Origin: Sphingobacteriaceae bacterium
GTDB taxonomy: Bacteria; Bacteroidota; Bacteroidia; Sphingobacteriales; Sphingobacteriaceae
DNA: 17,047 nucleotides
Direction of reading: 5' to 3'
NCBI GenBank assembly: GCA_947460275.1
Contig: CANHHZ010000019.1
Location: 1 to 17,047, forward strand
Shown piece by piece: positions 1 to 6,875 of this stretch (its first letter is position 1; each line of letters opens with the position of its first letter). The notes under the pieces are model-generated. The model did no database searches, was not told the origin of the DNA, and saw only the letters and a program-made list of their open reading frames with translations. The translations under genes were made by a program, and so were the position numbers.

Positions 1-579
1 ATTATTGCCTACAATGGTTCAGTTCAGCATTTTTTAAAATCATTATACAACAACACAGCTACCAAAGAAGGCTTTATTATTAATAAAATAGCAACCATCC
101 CCAACACCAACAGAAAATCCGATAGCCTAATCAACGCAAATATTAAAAAACTCACAAGCGGACAGCTGGGAGCAACCAGGATGCTTACCTTTAGAACCGA
201 TGATTCGCTAAATTATTGGTTAAAACAAAGGAAAGAACCTAAAGAACTTAATGTTATAAGCAGAAAGGACGTTTTAGTTGATACCTTGGTGAAAGTTTAT
301 AAAAACGACGTAAAATCTTTTAATTATACCGATGAACTTTACGTTATTTATAAAAACGAAAAGGAAAACGAAACTTTTAGAAACTCAGGATATTATTTAA
401 ACCGTCCTTCAGAGTTGGCAGATTATCAAATTTCGATTATTAAATTAATGGAGGCTCCCGCATATTTTTACGGCAATGGAGGAGTTATGAATACAAAAAG
501 TTTACTTTTTAAAGGATTTTGGGGTTATGAAAAAATAGCAGATATGGTTCCATCAGATTTTACACCTCTTCAAAATTAA
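1..579 (+). CDS. Carboxypeptidase-like regulatory domain protein, C-terminal part (5' end outside window)
   Basis: The frame is open from the first base and ends in TAA at 577-579, giving 192 visible residues; the first ATG in frame, at 181, is internal. The visible part starts IIAYNGSVQHFLKSLYNN and ends with GFWGYEKIADMVPSDF. From memory of the family, this 'YNGS..HFL.SLYNN' block and the closing 'G.WG.EK.AD.LP.DY' block occur in Bacteroidota proteins that begin with a signal peptide and a CarboxypepD_reg-like beta-sandwich. Such proteins are usually exported and surface-linked, and their role is not known. The signal peptide and sandwich domain would lie upstream, so they cannot be checked here. 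The lysine- and asparagine-rich composition fits its neighbours. The family call is tentative; that this is a real coding 3' end is firm. Confidence 0.6.
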   Translation: MIAYNGSVQHFLKSLYNNTATKEGFIINKIATIPNTNRKSDSLINANIKKLTSGQLGATRMLTFRTDDSLNYWLKQRKEPKELNVISRKDVLVDTLVKVYKNDVKSFNYTDELYVIYKNEKENETFRNSGYYLNRPSELADYQISIIKLMEAPAYFYGNGGVMNTKSLLFKGFWGYEKIADMVPSDFTPLQN

Positions 580-637
580 TTGAATTAAAATCATAATGTA
601 AAAGGTACAATTAAATAGTTTTTCAATACAATTAAAA

Positions 638-1510
638 ATGAACATTGCATTTATAACATATCTCGATAAAGGCGATTTCGCCTCTCCAACAGCTGAAAAC
701 GAAGATGATACCCTCTTAAACTTCCTTAAAGAAAAAGGGCTAAGCATAGAAAAAATGATTTGGAACGACAAAGATGTACACTGGGAAAATTATAATTTAG
801 CTATTCTAAAATCTCCTTGGGATTATTTTGATTTGATTGAAGATTTTTATAATTGGTTAGCTATGCTACAAAGTAAAAATGTAAAACTGCTAAACCCCAT
901 CGAAATTGTAAAATGGAATGCCGATAAGCATTATTTAAAAGATATAGCACAAGCTGGATTAAATGTAGCGCAAAGTATTTTCCTAAATAAAGGAGAGAAT
1001 ATTAACCTAACTAACTATTTCGAAGTATTTAATGGCGAAGCATTTATAGTTAAGCCTTGTGTAAGCGGTGGTTCTAAAAATACATTTAAAGTTGATTTGG
1101 CAAATGTCGAAGAAATCAATCAAAAGCTAAAAACATTATTGACCGAGGAAGATTTTATTATACAACCTTTTATCAAGGAAATTGAAACAGAAGGAGAATG
1201 GTCTTTTCTATTTTTTGGAGGAAAATTTAGTCATTGCTTGTTAAAGAAAGCCAAAAATGGCGATTTTAGAGTACAACATTATTTAGGAGGAAGCATTCAT
1301 CCGCAAAACCCACCGCAGCATTTATTGCAATCCGCTCAACAATATGTAGATGAATTTGCAGCAGATTGTTTGTATGCACGTGTAGATGGAATAGAGGTAA
1401 AAGGTAACTTTGTTTTGATGGAACTAGAGCTTATTGAGCCCTATTTATTTTTAAACACAAATAACAATAGTTACGAAAATTATTACAAAGCTTTACAAAA
1501 ATTTATTTAG
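638..1510 (+). CDS. ATP-grasp protein, DcsG-like / prokaryotic glutathione-synthetase-like
   Basis: A 290-residue soluble protein with the ATP-grasp layout. An N-terminal Rossmann-like part (about 1-95) carries KSPWDYF at 58-64. A lid with VKPCVSGGSKNT (138-149) supplies the ATP-contacting lysine and glycine-rich loop. EGEWSF follows at 185-190, and RVDG plus MELELIEP (248-268) supply the metal-binding acidic residues. These blocks resemble the DcsG group (DcsG closes the ring in D-cycloserine synthesis) and unassigned 'glutathione synthetase-like' ATP-grasp proteins. Members join a carboxylate to an amine or similar nucleophile through an acyl-phosphate, using ATP and Mg2+. No cycloserine genes are nearby, so the substrate is unknown. 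The gene stands alone, 58 bp after the preceding gene, with no clear promoter (a weak TAGTTTTT at 616-623), and it ends at a strong terminator. The start is the first ATG after an A-rich leader. Confidence 0.8.
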   Translation: MNIAFITYLDKGDFASPTAENEDDTLLNFLKEKGLSIEKMIWNDKDVHWENYNLAILKSPWDYFDLIEDFYNWLAMLQSKNVKLLNPIEIVKWNADKHYLKDIAQAGLNVAQSIFLNKGENINLTNYFEVFNGEAFIVKPCVSGGSKNTFKVDLANVEEINQKLKTLLTEEDFIIQPFIKEIETEGEWSFLFFGGKFSHCLLKKAKNGDFRVQHYLGGSIHPQNPPQHLLQSAQQYVDEFAADCLYARVDGIEVKGNFVLMELELIEPYLFLNTNNNSYENYYKALQKFI

Positions 1511-1514
1511 ATAT

Positions 1515-1547
1515 AAAAAACCCGAGACCTATTGTCTCGGGTTTAAA
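1515..1547. terminator. Two-way intrinsic terminator between the ATP-grasp gene and clpC
   Basis: A perfect 11-bp stem, AAACCCGAGAC (1518-1528) against GTCTCGGGTTT (1534-1544), encloses a 5-base loop. An A run on the left becomes a U run when read on minus, and TTT closes the right arm. It lies between the stop codons of two convergent genes, so it can end transcripts from both sides. Confidence 0.9.
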
Positions 1548-1552
1548 ACTAA

Positions 1553-4087
1553 TTAAGCGCCCTCTTCTTTTTTCTTTTTCTTGCTACTACTTTTGTTCAC
1601 CACGGTTATTTCTTCGCTTTCTTTATTATAGTCTATTTCCAAAGTATCACCCTCGTGTAATTCTCCTTTCAAAATCTCCTCGGCAATCGGATCTTCTAAA
1701 TGCTTCTGAATGGCTCGTTTTAACGGACGGGCGCCAAAATCACTATCGAACCCTTTTTCGGCAATAAATTCTTTAGCTTCATTGGTCAATTTAACCTCGT
1801 AACCCAAGCTGTGAACACGGCCAAATAGCGATTTCAACTCAATATCAATAATCTCAAAGATATTTTCTTTACTTAAGCTATTGAATACAACTACATCATC
1901 AATTCTGTTTAAAAACTCAGGTGCAAAAGCACGTTTTAAAGCATTTTCAATCACTCCGCGGCTATGCGCATCACTTTGACTAGTTTTTGCTGATGTAGTA
2001 AAACCAACTCCTGCACCAAAATCTTTCAACTGGCGAGCACCAATATTAGACGTCATGATGATGATTGTGTTTCTAAAATCGACTTTTCTACCTAAACTAT
2101 CGGTTAATTGTCCTTCATCCAAAACTTGCAATAAAATATTAAATACATCTGGGTGAGCTTTTTCAATCTCATCTAATAAAATTACCGCATAAGGTTTTCT
2201 GCGTACTTTTTCTGTCAATTGTCCACCTTCTTCGTAGCCTACATAGCCCGGAGGCGCACCTACCAAACGCGAGATCGCAAATTTTTCCATGTACTCGCTC
2301 ATGTCGATTTGTATAAGCGAATCATCACTATCAAACATAAAACGAGCTAATTCTTTTGCCAATTCGGTTTTACCAACACCAGTTGGCCCTAAAAAAATGA
2401 AAGAACCAATTGGTTTTTTAGGATCTTTTAATCCGGCTCTTGTACGTTGAATGGCTTTAGCTAATTTCTTAATAGCATCATCCTGACCAATAATTTTAGC
2501 TGCCATGGTTTCGTACATATTTAGCAACTTGGCGCTATCTGTTTGCCCAACACGCTGTAAAGGTATACCTGTCATCATCGAAACCACTTCTGCTACGCTA
2601 TCTTCAGAAACTTCATACCGTTTGTTTTTTGTTTCTGATTCCCATTCGGCTTTTGCACGGTCTAGCTCTTCTAACAAATGTTTTTCTGTATCGCGAAGTT
2701 TGGCAGCCTCTTCGTATTTCTGACTTTTAACTACCTTATTTTTTTCGACTTTGATCTCTTCAATCTTGCTTTCGATGGCAATAATATTTTCTGGGACATG
2801 GATATTGGTAAGATGAACTCTCGAGCCTGATTCATCTAAGGCATCGATAGCTTTATCTGGCAAAAAGCGATCGGTAATGTATCTCGAAGTTAAAGTTACG
2901 CAAGCATTGATGGCTTCATCCGTATAGGTTACCCCATGATGCTCTTCATATTTTTCTTTGATACGATTTAAAATTTCAATCGTTTCATCGGGTGTAGCTG
3001 GCTCGATCATTACTTTTTGAAAACGACGATCCAAAGCACCATCTTTTTCTATATACTGACGATACTCATCTAAAGTTGTGGCACCAATGCATTGAATTTC
3101 GCCTCTTGCTAATGCAGGCTTAAACATGTTAGAAGCATCAAGAGAACCTGATGCGCCTCCCGCTCCAACGATAGTATGAATTTCATCGATAAACAGAATA
3201 ACATCAGTAGATTTCTCTAATTCGTTCATTACCGCTTTCATTCGCTCTTCAAACTGACCTCGGTATTTGGTTCCTGCCACCAAAGAAGCCAAATCTAAAG
3301 TAACAACACGTTTATTAAATAAAACTCGAGATACCTTACGTTGTACAATTCTTAAAGCTAAACCCTCGGCAATAGCACTTTTACCAACACCTGGCTCACC
3401 AATTAAGATAGGGTTGTTCTTTTTACGACGAGATAAAATTTGTGAAACACGCTCAATTTCTTTCTCACGACCCACAATTGGGTCAAGTTTACCATCTTCT
3501 GCAGCACGGGTTAAATCGCGACCAAAGTTATCTAATACAGGAGTTTTAGATTTAATATCCGACACCTTTTTAGGTGCACTAAAGCTTTCTTCTTCCTGGT
3601 AATCGTCATCGCTACCAGCGGTTCCGCCAGTTGGCGACTCATCCCTAAAGCCATTTTTATTTACTTCGACCTCCTCTTTAAAGATTTCATAAGTAATATT
3701 GTATTGCAATAATATTTGAGAAGCTATATTGTCATCATCTCTTAAAATAGACAACAATAAATGTTCAGTTCCTATCAAGTCACTTTTAAATATTTTAGCT
3801 TCAAGATATGTTATTTTCAACACCTTTTCGGCTTGTTTGGTTAATGGGATATTGCCCAAATTAACAGTAACGCTCGAAGTGCCTCGAACGGCTTCTTCTA
3901 TAGAACGGCGAAGTTTGGCAGTATCAACCCCTAATGATTTTAAAATCTTTATGGCCATACCGTCACCCTCGCGAATAAGGCCCAACAACAAATGCTCTGC
4001 GCCTATATAATCGTGTCCTAATCTCAGGGCTTCTTCTCTACTGAAAGAAATGACGTCTTTTACTTGTGGTGAAAATTTAGCTTCCAT
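1553..4087 (-). CDS. clpC: ATP-dependent Clp protease ATP-binding subunit ClpC
   Basis: An 844-residue Hsp100 unfoldase that feeds substrates to the ClpP peptidase in the cytoplasm. Two Clp N-repeats (about 1-145) come first, then a linker and AAA+ module D1 with Walker A GEPGVGKS (230-237), Walker B VILFIDE (296-302) and arginine finger region ALDRRF (351-356). A UVR-type coiled segment (about 439-480) separates the modules and marks ClpC rather than ClpA or ClpB. D2 has Walker A GPTGVGKT (567-574) and VILLDE (635-640), and the ClpP-docking tripeptide VGF sits at 694-696. Length is close to the usual 810-850. The C-terminus ends in a lysine run (KSSSKKKKK, 832-840). The neighbours give no adaptor genes (no ctsR, mcsA or mcsB), unlike the Bacillus operon. 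The gene is monocistronic, divergent from ettA, and ends at the shared terminator. Confidence 0.97.
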   Translation of the reverse strand: MEAKFSPQVKDVISFSREEALRLGHDYIGAEHLLLGLIREGDGMAIKILKSLGVDTAKLRRSIEEAVRGTSSVTVNLGNIPLTKQAEKVLKITYLEAKIFKSDLIGTEHLLLSILRDDDNIASQILLQYNITYEIFKEEVEVNKNGFRDESPTGGTAGSDDDYQEEESFSAPKKVSDIKSKTPVLDNFGRDLTRAAEDGKLDPIVGREKEIERVSQILSRRKKNNPILIGEPGVGKSAIAEGLALRIVQRKVSRVLFNKRVVTLDLASLVAGTKYRGQFEERMKAVMNELEKSTDVILFIDEIHTIVGAGGASGSLDASNMFKPALARGEIQCIGATTLDEYRQYIEKDGALDRRFQKVMIEPATPDETIEILNRIKEKYEEHHGVTYTDEAINACVTLTSRYITDRFLPDKAIDALDESGSRVHLTNIHVPENIIAIESKIEEIKVEKNKVVKSQKYEEAAKLRDTEKHLLEELDRAKAEWESETKNKRYEVSEDSVAEVVSMMTGIPLQRVGQTDSAKLLNMYETMAAKIIGQDDAIKKLAKAIQRTRAGLKDPKKPIGSFIFLGPTGVGKTELAKELARFMFDSDDSLIQIDMSEYMEKFAISRLVGAPPGYVGYEEGGQLTEKVRRKPYAVILLDEIEKAHPDVFNILLQVLDEGQLTDSLGRKVDFRNTIIIMTSNIGARQLKDFGAGVGFTTSAKTSQSDAHSRGVIENALKRAFAPEFLNRIDDVVVFNSLSKENIFEIIDIELKSLFGRVHSLGYEVKLTNEAKEFIAEKGFDSDFGARPLKRAIQKHLEDPIAEEILKGELHEGDTLEIDYNKESEEITVVNKSSSKKKKKEEGA

Positions 4088-4160
4088 AATTTGTGTGTTA
4101 ACTGGGATGACACTAAACTATAAAAATGTTTTATAATATTGCTTCCCAATTTTTGTTAAT

Positions 4161-4187
4161 TTATCAACAATTAAGCCATATTGATAA
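4161..4187. promoter_or_regulatory. Inverted repeat in the clpC-ettA divergent gap
   Basis: TTATCAA (4161-4167) is matched by TTGATAA (4181-4187) across 13 bases. It lies 74 bp from the clpC start and about 170 bp from the ettA start, in the 269-bp gap between the divergent genes. The spacing of about two helical turns between half-site centres would suit a dimeric regulator, but in AT-rich DNA a 7-bp repeat can arise by chance. A weak -7-like TAGTTTAG for clpC lies at 4120-4113 on minus, without a well-spaced -33 box. Nothing else is recognisable in the gap. Confidence 0.3.
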
Positions 4188-4331
4188 ACAAGGCAGTTTA
4201 GGCTGACTAATTTTCCTAAAAGTTACTATTTTTTGACTAATAGGCGCATTTGTTTTAAAGATAGGCAATAATGGCAGGAGAGCTTTATCAACAGTTTTGA
4301 GGTTAAACTTTCAACTCTGTTTACTTTTAAG

Positions 4332-4339
4332 CATCTTTG
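4332..4339 (+). promoter_or_regulatory. Possible -7 box for ettA
   Basis: CATCTTTG matches the Bacteroidota -7 element TAnnTTTG at five of its six fixed positions and ends 17 bases before the ettA start. No TTG sits at the usual 17-23 bp upstream (the nearest is at 4297-4299), so the promoter would be weak or depend on another factor. Confidence 0.35.
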
Positions 4340-4356
4340 CACAAAGAATTTAAATT

Positions 4357-6036
4357 ATGTCAGACGAGAAAATAATCTTTTCGATGGCCGGAGTAAATAA
4401 AATTTACCCGCCACAAAAACAGGTTTTAAAAAATATTTATTTATCATTTTTTTACGGAGCTAAAATTGGTGTAATAGGTTTAAATGGTTCTGGTAAATCA
4501 TCTTTACTAAAAATTATTGCCGGATTAGATAAATCCTACCAAGGCGAGGTAGTTTTTAGTCCAGGCTATAGTGTAGGTTACTTGGCGCAAGAGCCTATTT
4601 TAGACGAAAACAAAACCGTAAGAGAAATAGTAGAGGAAGGGGTAGCAGAAATTACTGCCATACTTAAAGAATACGAAGCAATTAACGAAGCTTTTGGCTT
4701 GGAAGAGAATTATTCTGACGCCGATAAAATGGATAAATTGATGCAACGCCAAGGCGAACTGCAAGATAAAATTGATGCCGTAAATGCCTGGGAACTTGAC
4801 AACAAATTAGAAAGAGCGATGGATGCTTTGCGTTGCCCAGATCCTGAAACCAAAATTGGCGTGCTTTCTGGAGGCGAGCGTCGCCGAGTGGCCATGTGCC
4901 GTTTGTTGTTACAAGAACCTGATGTTTTATTATTAGATGAGCCTACCAACCACTTGGATGCTGAAAGTATCGATTGGTTGGAACAATTTTTACAAAATTA
5001 TAAAGGAACAGTTATCGCAGTTACCCACGATAGGTATTTCTTAGACAACGTAGCAGGATGGATTTTAGAGCTTGATCGTGGTGAAGGTATTCCGTGGAAA
5101 GGCAACTATTCATCGTGGTTAGATCAAAAAGCAAAACGTTTAGCACAAGAAGAAAAAACCGAAAGCAAGCGTCAGAAAACTTTAGAGCGGGAGTTAGAAT
5201 GGGTACGTATGGCTCCAAAAGCACGCCATGCAAAATCTAAAGCACGTTTGGCCAACTACGATAAATTAGCGTCAGAAGATGGCAAAGAGCGAGAAGATAA
5301 ATTAGAATTATTTATCCCGGCAGGCCCTCGTTTAGGCAATGTAGTTATAGAAGCTACCAATGTAACTAAAGCCTACGGTGATAAAATTTTATTCGAAAAT
5401 CTTAATTTCTCTTTACCTCCGGCAGGTATTGTAGGAATTATTGGGCCAAATGGAGCAGGTAAAACTACTTTGTTTCGCTTAATTACTGGGCAAGAACAAG
5501 CAGATGGAGGCACCTTTAGAGTTGGCGAAACGGTAGAATTAGGTTATGTAGATCAAATGCATAACGACTTAGATGCCGATAAAACTGTATACGAAAACAT
5601 TACTGATGGCTTAGACAACATACAATTGGGCAATAAAGCGGTAAATGGTAGAGCTTATGTATCTAAATTTAATTTTAACGGGGCAGATCAGCAGAAAAAA
5701 GTAGGGATTTTATCAGGTGGTGAGCGCAATCGTGTTCATTTGGCCATTACCTTAAAAAAAGGCGCCAATGTATTATTGCTTGATGAGCCTACCAACGACA
5801 TAGATGTAAACACCTTACGTGCATTGGAAGAGGCATTAGAAAACTTTGGTGGTTGCGCTGTAGTGATTAGTCACGACAGATGGTTTTTAGACAGAATTTG
5901 CACCCACATTTTAGCTTTTGAAGGAAATTCTGAAGTTTATTTTTTCGAAGGAAATTATTCTGACTATGAAGAGAATCGTAAAAAAAGGCTGGGTGATATC
6001 ACACCGCACAGAATTAGGTATAAAAAATTAGCTTAA
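4357..6036 (+). CDS. ettA: Energy-dependent translational throttle protein EttA (ABC-F ATPase)
   Basis: A 559-residue soluble ABC-F protein with two ATPase domains and no membrane segments; E. coli EttA is of nearly the same length. Domain 1 has Walker A GLNGSGKS (41-48), signature LSGGE (170-174), Walker B with catalytic E195, and switch H224. The inter-domain arm includes EWVRMAPKARHAKSKARL (281-298), the P-site-tRNA-facing motif typical of EttA. Domain 2 has GPNGAGKT (363-370), LSGGE (452-456), E477 and H506, followed by the EttA-like RWFLDRICTHILAFEG. EttA binds the ribosomal E site and gates the first peptide bond according to ATP/ADP level. All catalytic residues are intact. It is monocistronic, with its own terminator, and divergent from clpC. 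The antibiotic-resistance ABC-F types are less likely because of the linker motif. Confidence 0.93.
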   Translation: MSDEKIIFSMAGVNKIYPPQKQVLKNIYLSFFYGAKIGVIGLNGSGKSSLLKIIAGLDKSYQGEVVFSPGYSVGYLAQEPILDENKTVREIVEEGVAEITAILKEYEAINEAFGLEENYSDADKMDKLMQRQGELQDKIDAVNAWELDNKLERAMDALRCPDPETKIGVLSGGERRRVAMCRLLLQEPDVLLLDEPTNHLDAESIDWLEQFLQNYKGTVIAVTHDRYFLDNVAGWILELDRGEGIPWKGNYSSWLDQKAKRLAQEEKTESKRQKTLERELEWVRMAPKARHAKSKARLANYDKLASEDGKEREDKLELFIPAGPRLGNVVIEATNVTKAYGDKILFENLNFSLPPAGIVGIIGPNGAGKTTLFRLITGQEQADGGTFRVGETVELGYVDQMHNDLDADKTVYENITDGLDNIQLGNKAVNGRAYVSKFNFNGADQQKKVGILSGGERNRVHLAITLKKGANVLLLDEPTNDIDVNTLRALEEALENFGGCAVVISHDRWFLDRICTHILAFEGNSEVYFFEGNYSDYEENRKKRLGDITPHRIRYKKLA

Positions 6037-6069
6037 AAAAAAGGTTCCAAAATTTGGAACCTTTTTTTT
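6035..6069 (+). terminator. Intrinsic terminator after ettA
   Basis: GGTTCCAAA (6043-6051) pairs with TTTGGAACC (6053-6061), extended by eight A:T pairs (6035-6042 with 6062-6069), giving a long hairpin that runs into a U tract. The A-rich left arm overlaps the end of the ettA stop codon. The near-symmetry with A and T runs suggests it could also work in reverse. Confidence 0.9.
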
Positions 6070-6103
6070 GGACTAACAAAACTAAACCCAATTTGCATTT
6101 ATG

Positions 6104-6135
6104 TTGTTATAGATTGTATATTCAAAAAATATTTG
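6104..6135 (+). promoter_or_regulatory. Promoter of the response-regulator gene, predicted leaderless
   Basis: TTG (6104-6106) is followed 21 bp later by AATATTTG (6128-6135), which matches TAnnTTTG except in the first base. The box ends five bases before the ATG at 6141, so transcription should begin at or next to the start codon. Confidence 0.55.
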
Positions 6136-6140
6136 CCTTT

Positions 6141-6527
6141 ATGAAAAAGATACTTGTAGTTGATGATGATGAGGACGTTTTAGAAACGATTGGATTAATT
6201 TTAGAAATTGGTGGTTACAACGTTGAGCTTTTAAATGATGCTAAATTTATTTTTGAAAAAATCGCCGATTTTAACCCCGATTTAATTTTACTTGACGTAG
6301 TTTTAGGAAAAATTGATGGAAGAGTTTTGTGTGGCCAACTTAAATCAGATCTCAAAACTAAATATATCCCTATTTTAATGATATCGGGTTTATACACCAC
6401 AAAAGAAATAGAAGAAATGGAATACACACCAGATGATTTTATGACTAAACCCTTTAAGATGGATATGCTCTTAGATAAAATAGAACATTTGGTAGTCAAA
6501 AAAAAATTAAGATATACTATAAATTAG
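6141..6527 (+). CDS. Stand-alone response-regulator receiver domain protein
   Basis: A 128-residue protein that is almost only a CheY-like receiver domain. Visible are the acidic Mg2+ pocket (VVDDDED, D8-D10), the phospho-acceptor D52 in LILLDVVLG, the switch-type S82 in LMISG, and K103-P104 in MTKPF. There is no DNA-binding or enzymatic output domain, so it likely acts by binding a partner or by passing phosphate along. No histidine kinase is in the window, so it is an orphan here. The frame stays open back to an ATG at 6054, but that would add 29 residues coded inside the ettA terminator and promoter. MKKILVVDDD at 6141 is the normal start of this family. It converges on the DUF1456 gene with a gap of seven bases and no terminator. 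Confidence 0.93.
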   Translation: MKKILVVDDDEDVLETIGLILEIGGYNVELLNDAKFIFEKIADFNPDLILLDVVLGKIDGRVLCGQLKSDLKTKYIPILMISGLYTTKEIEEMEYTPDDFMTKPFKMDMLLDKIEHLVVKKKLRYTIN

Positions 6528-6534
6528 GCTACAC

Positions 6535-6762
6535 TTATTTATCTTCTCTGGGTCCTCTTTTGTAGATTACCAATCCATTTAAAAAATTTCTTAGAATTTG
6601 ATCGCCGCATTTTTTAAAATTTGGGTGTTCATCGTTTCTAAAAATATCGCCCAATTCGCTTTTGGTTACTGTGAAATTTACCAGTTTACAAATTTCGATA
6701 ATTTGATCTGAGTTTAAGGACAAAGCTACCCTTAATTTTTTCATAATGTCGTTGTTGCTCAT
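6535..6762 (-). CDS. DUF1456 family protein (YehS-like), single-repeat form
   Basis: A 75-residue protein, MSNNDIMKKLRVALSL at the start and GDQILRNFLNGLVIYKRG near the end. It resembles one DUF1456 repeat. E. coli YehS, from memory, has two such repeats (about 150 residues), and this one looks most like the second: 'NNN..LKKLRIAFSL' and 'HKNF.ECGDQFLRYFLRGL'. The role of the family is unknown; its helical repeat may bind a partner or nucleic acid. Only 113 bp lie between the start and the upstream helicase stop, and no second repeat is coded there. The start codon touches the edge of the heptad element at 6761-6867, and no Shine-Dalgarno or promoter is seen, so it may be co-transcribed with the helicase. 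Real gene likely; function unknown. Confidence 0.85.
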   Translation of the reverse strand: MSNNDIMKKLRVALSLNSDQIIEICKLVNFTVTKSELGDIFRNDEHPNFKKCGDQILRNFLNGLVIYKRGPREDK

Positions 6763-6867
6763 TTTAGTATTTAGTATTTAGACATGAGATTTGAGGAGCA
6801 AGATTAGACGTTTTAAACTTTGCTCTTTCATCATTGTTCTTTGCTCCTTGTTCCTTACCCCTCATCC
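6761..6867. repeat. Opposed heptanucleotide-phased repeat arms
   Basis: The stretch divides into 7-bp units. Left arm: seven units, 6761-6809, the first six ending in AG (G at 6767, 6774, 6781, 6788, 6795, 6802); TATTTAG occurs twice. Centre: GTTTTAAA (6810-6817). Right arm: seven units, 6818-6866, each starting with C (6818, 6825, 6832, 6839, 6846, 6853, 6860); CTTTGCT occurs at 6818 and 6839. Read on the other strand, the right-arm units end in G like the left-arm units, so the arms are inverted copies of one unit pattern. The longest exact inverted match is AGGAGCAA (6794-6801) with TTGCTCCT (6841-6848). It fills nearly all of the gap between the helicase and DUF1456 genes. I see no coding potential that fits. 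Confidence 0.7.
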
Positions 6868-6875
6868 GCCACAAC

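Noticed and set aside
3267..4010. Plus-strand open frames opposite clpC (3267-3602 and 3729-4010)
   Set aside because: Mirror frames of a strongly conserved gene; no start signals or recognisable domains.
6054..6140. N-terminal extension of the response regulator back to an ATG at 6054
   Set aside because: The added codons lie in the ettA terminator and in the promoter, and the receiver family starts at MKKILVVDDD (6141).
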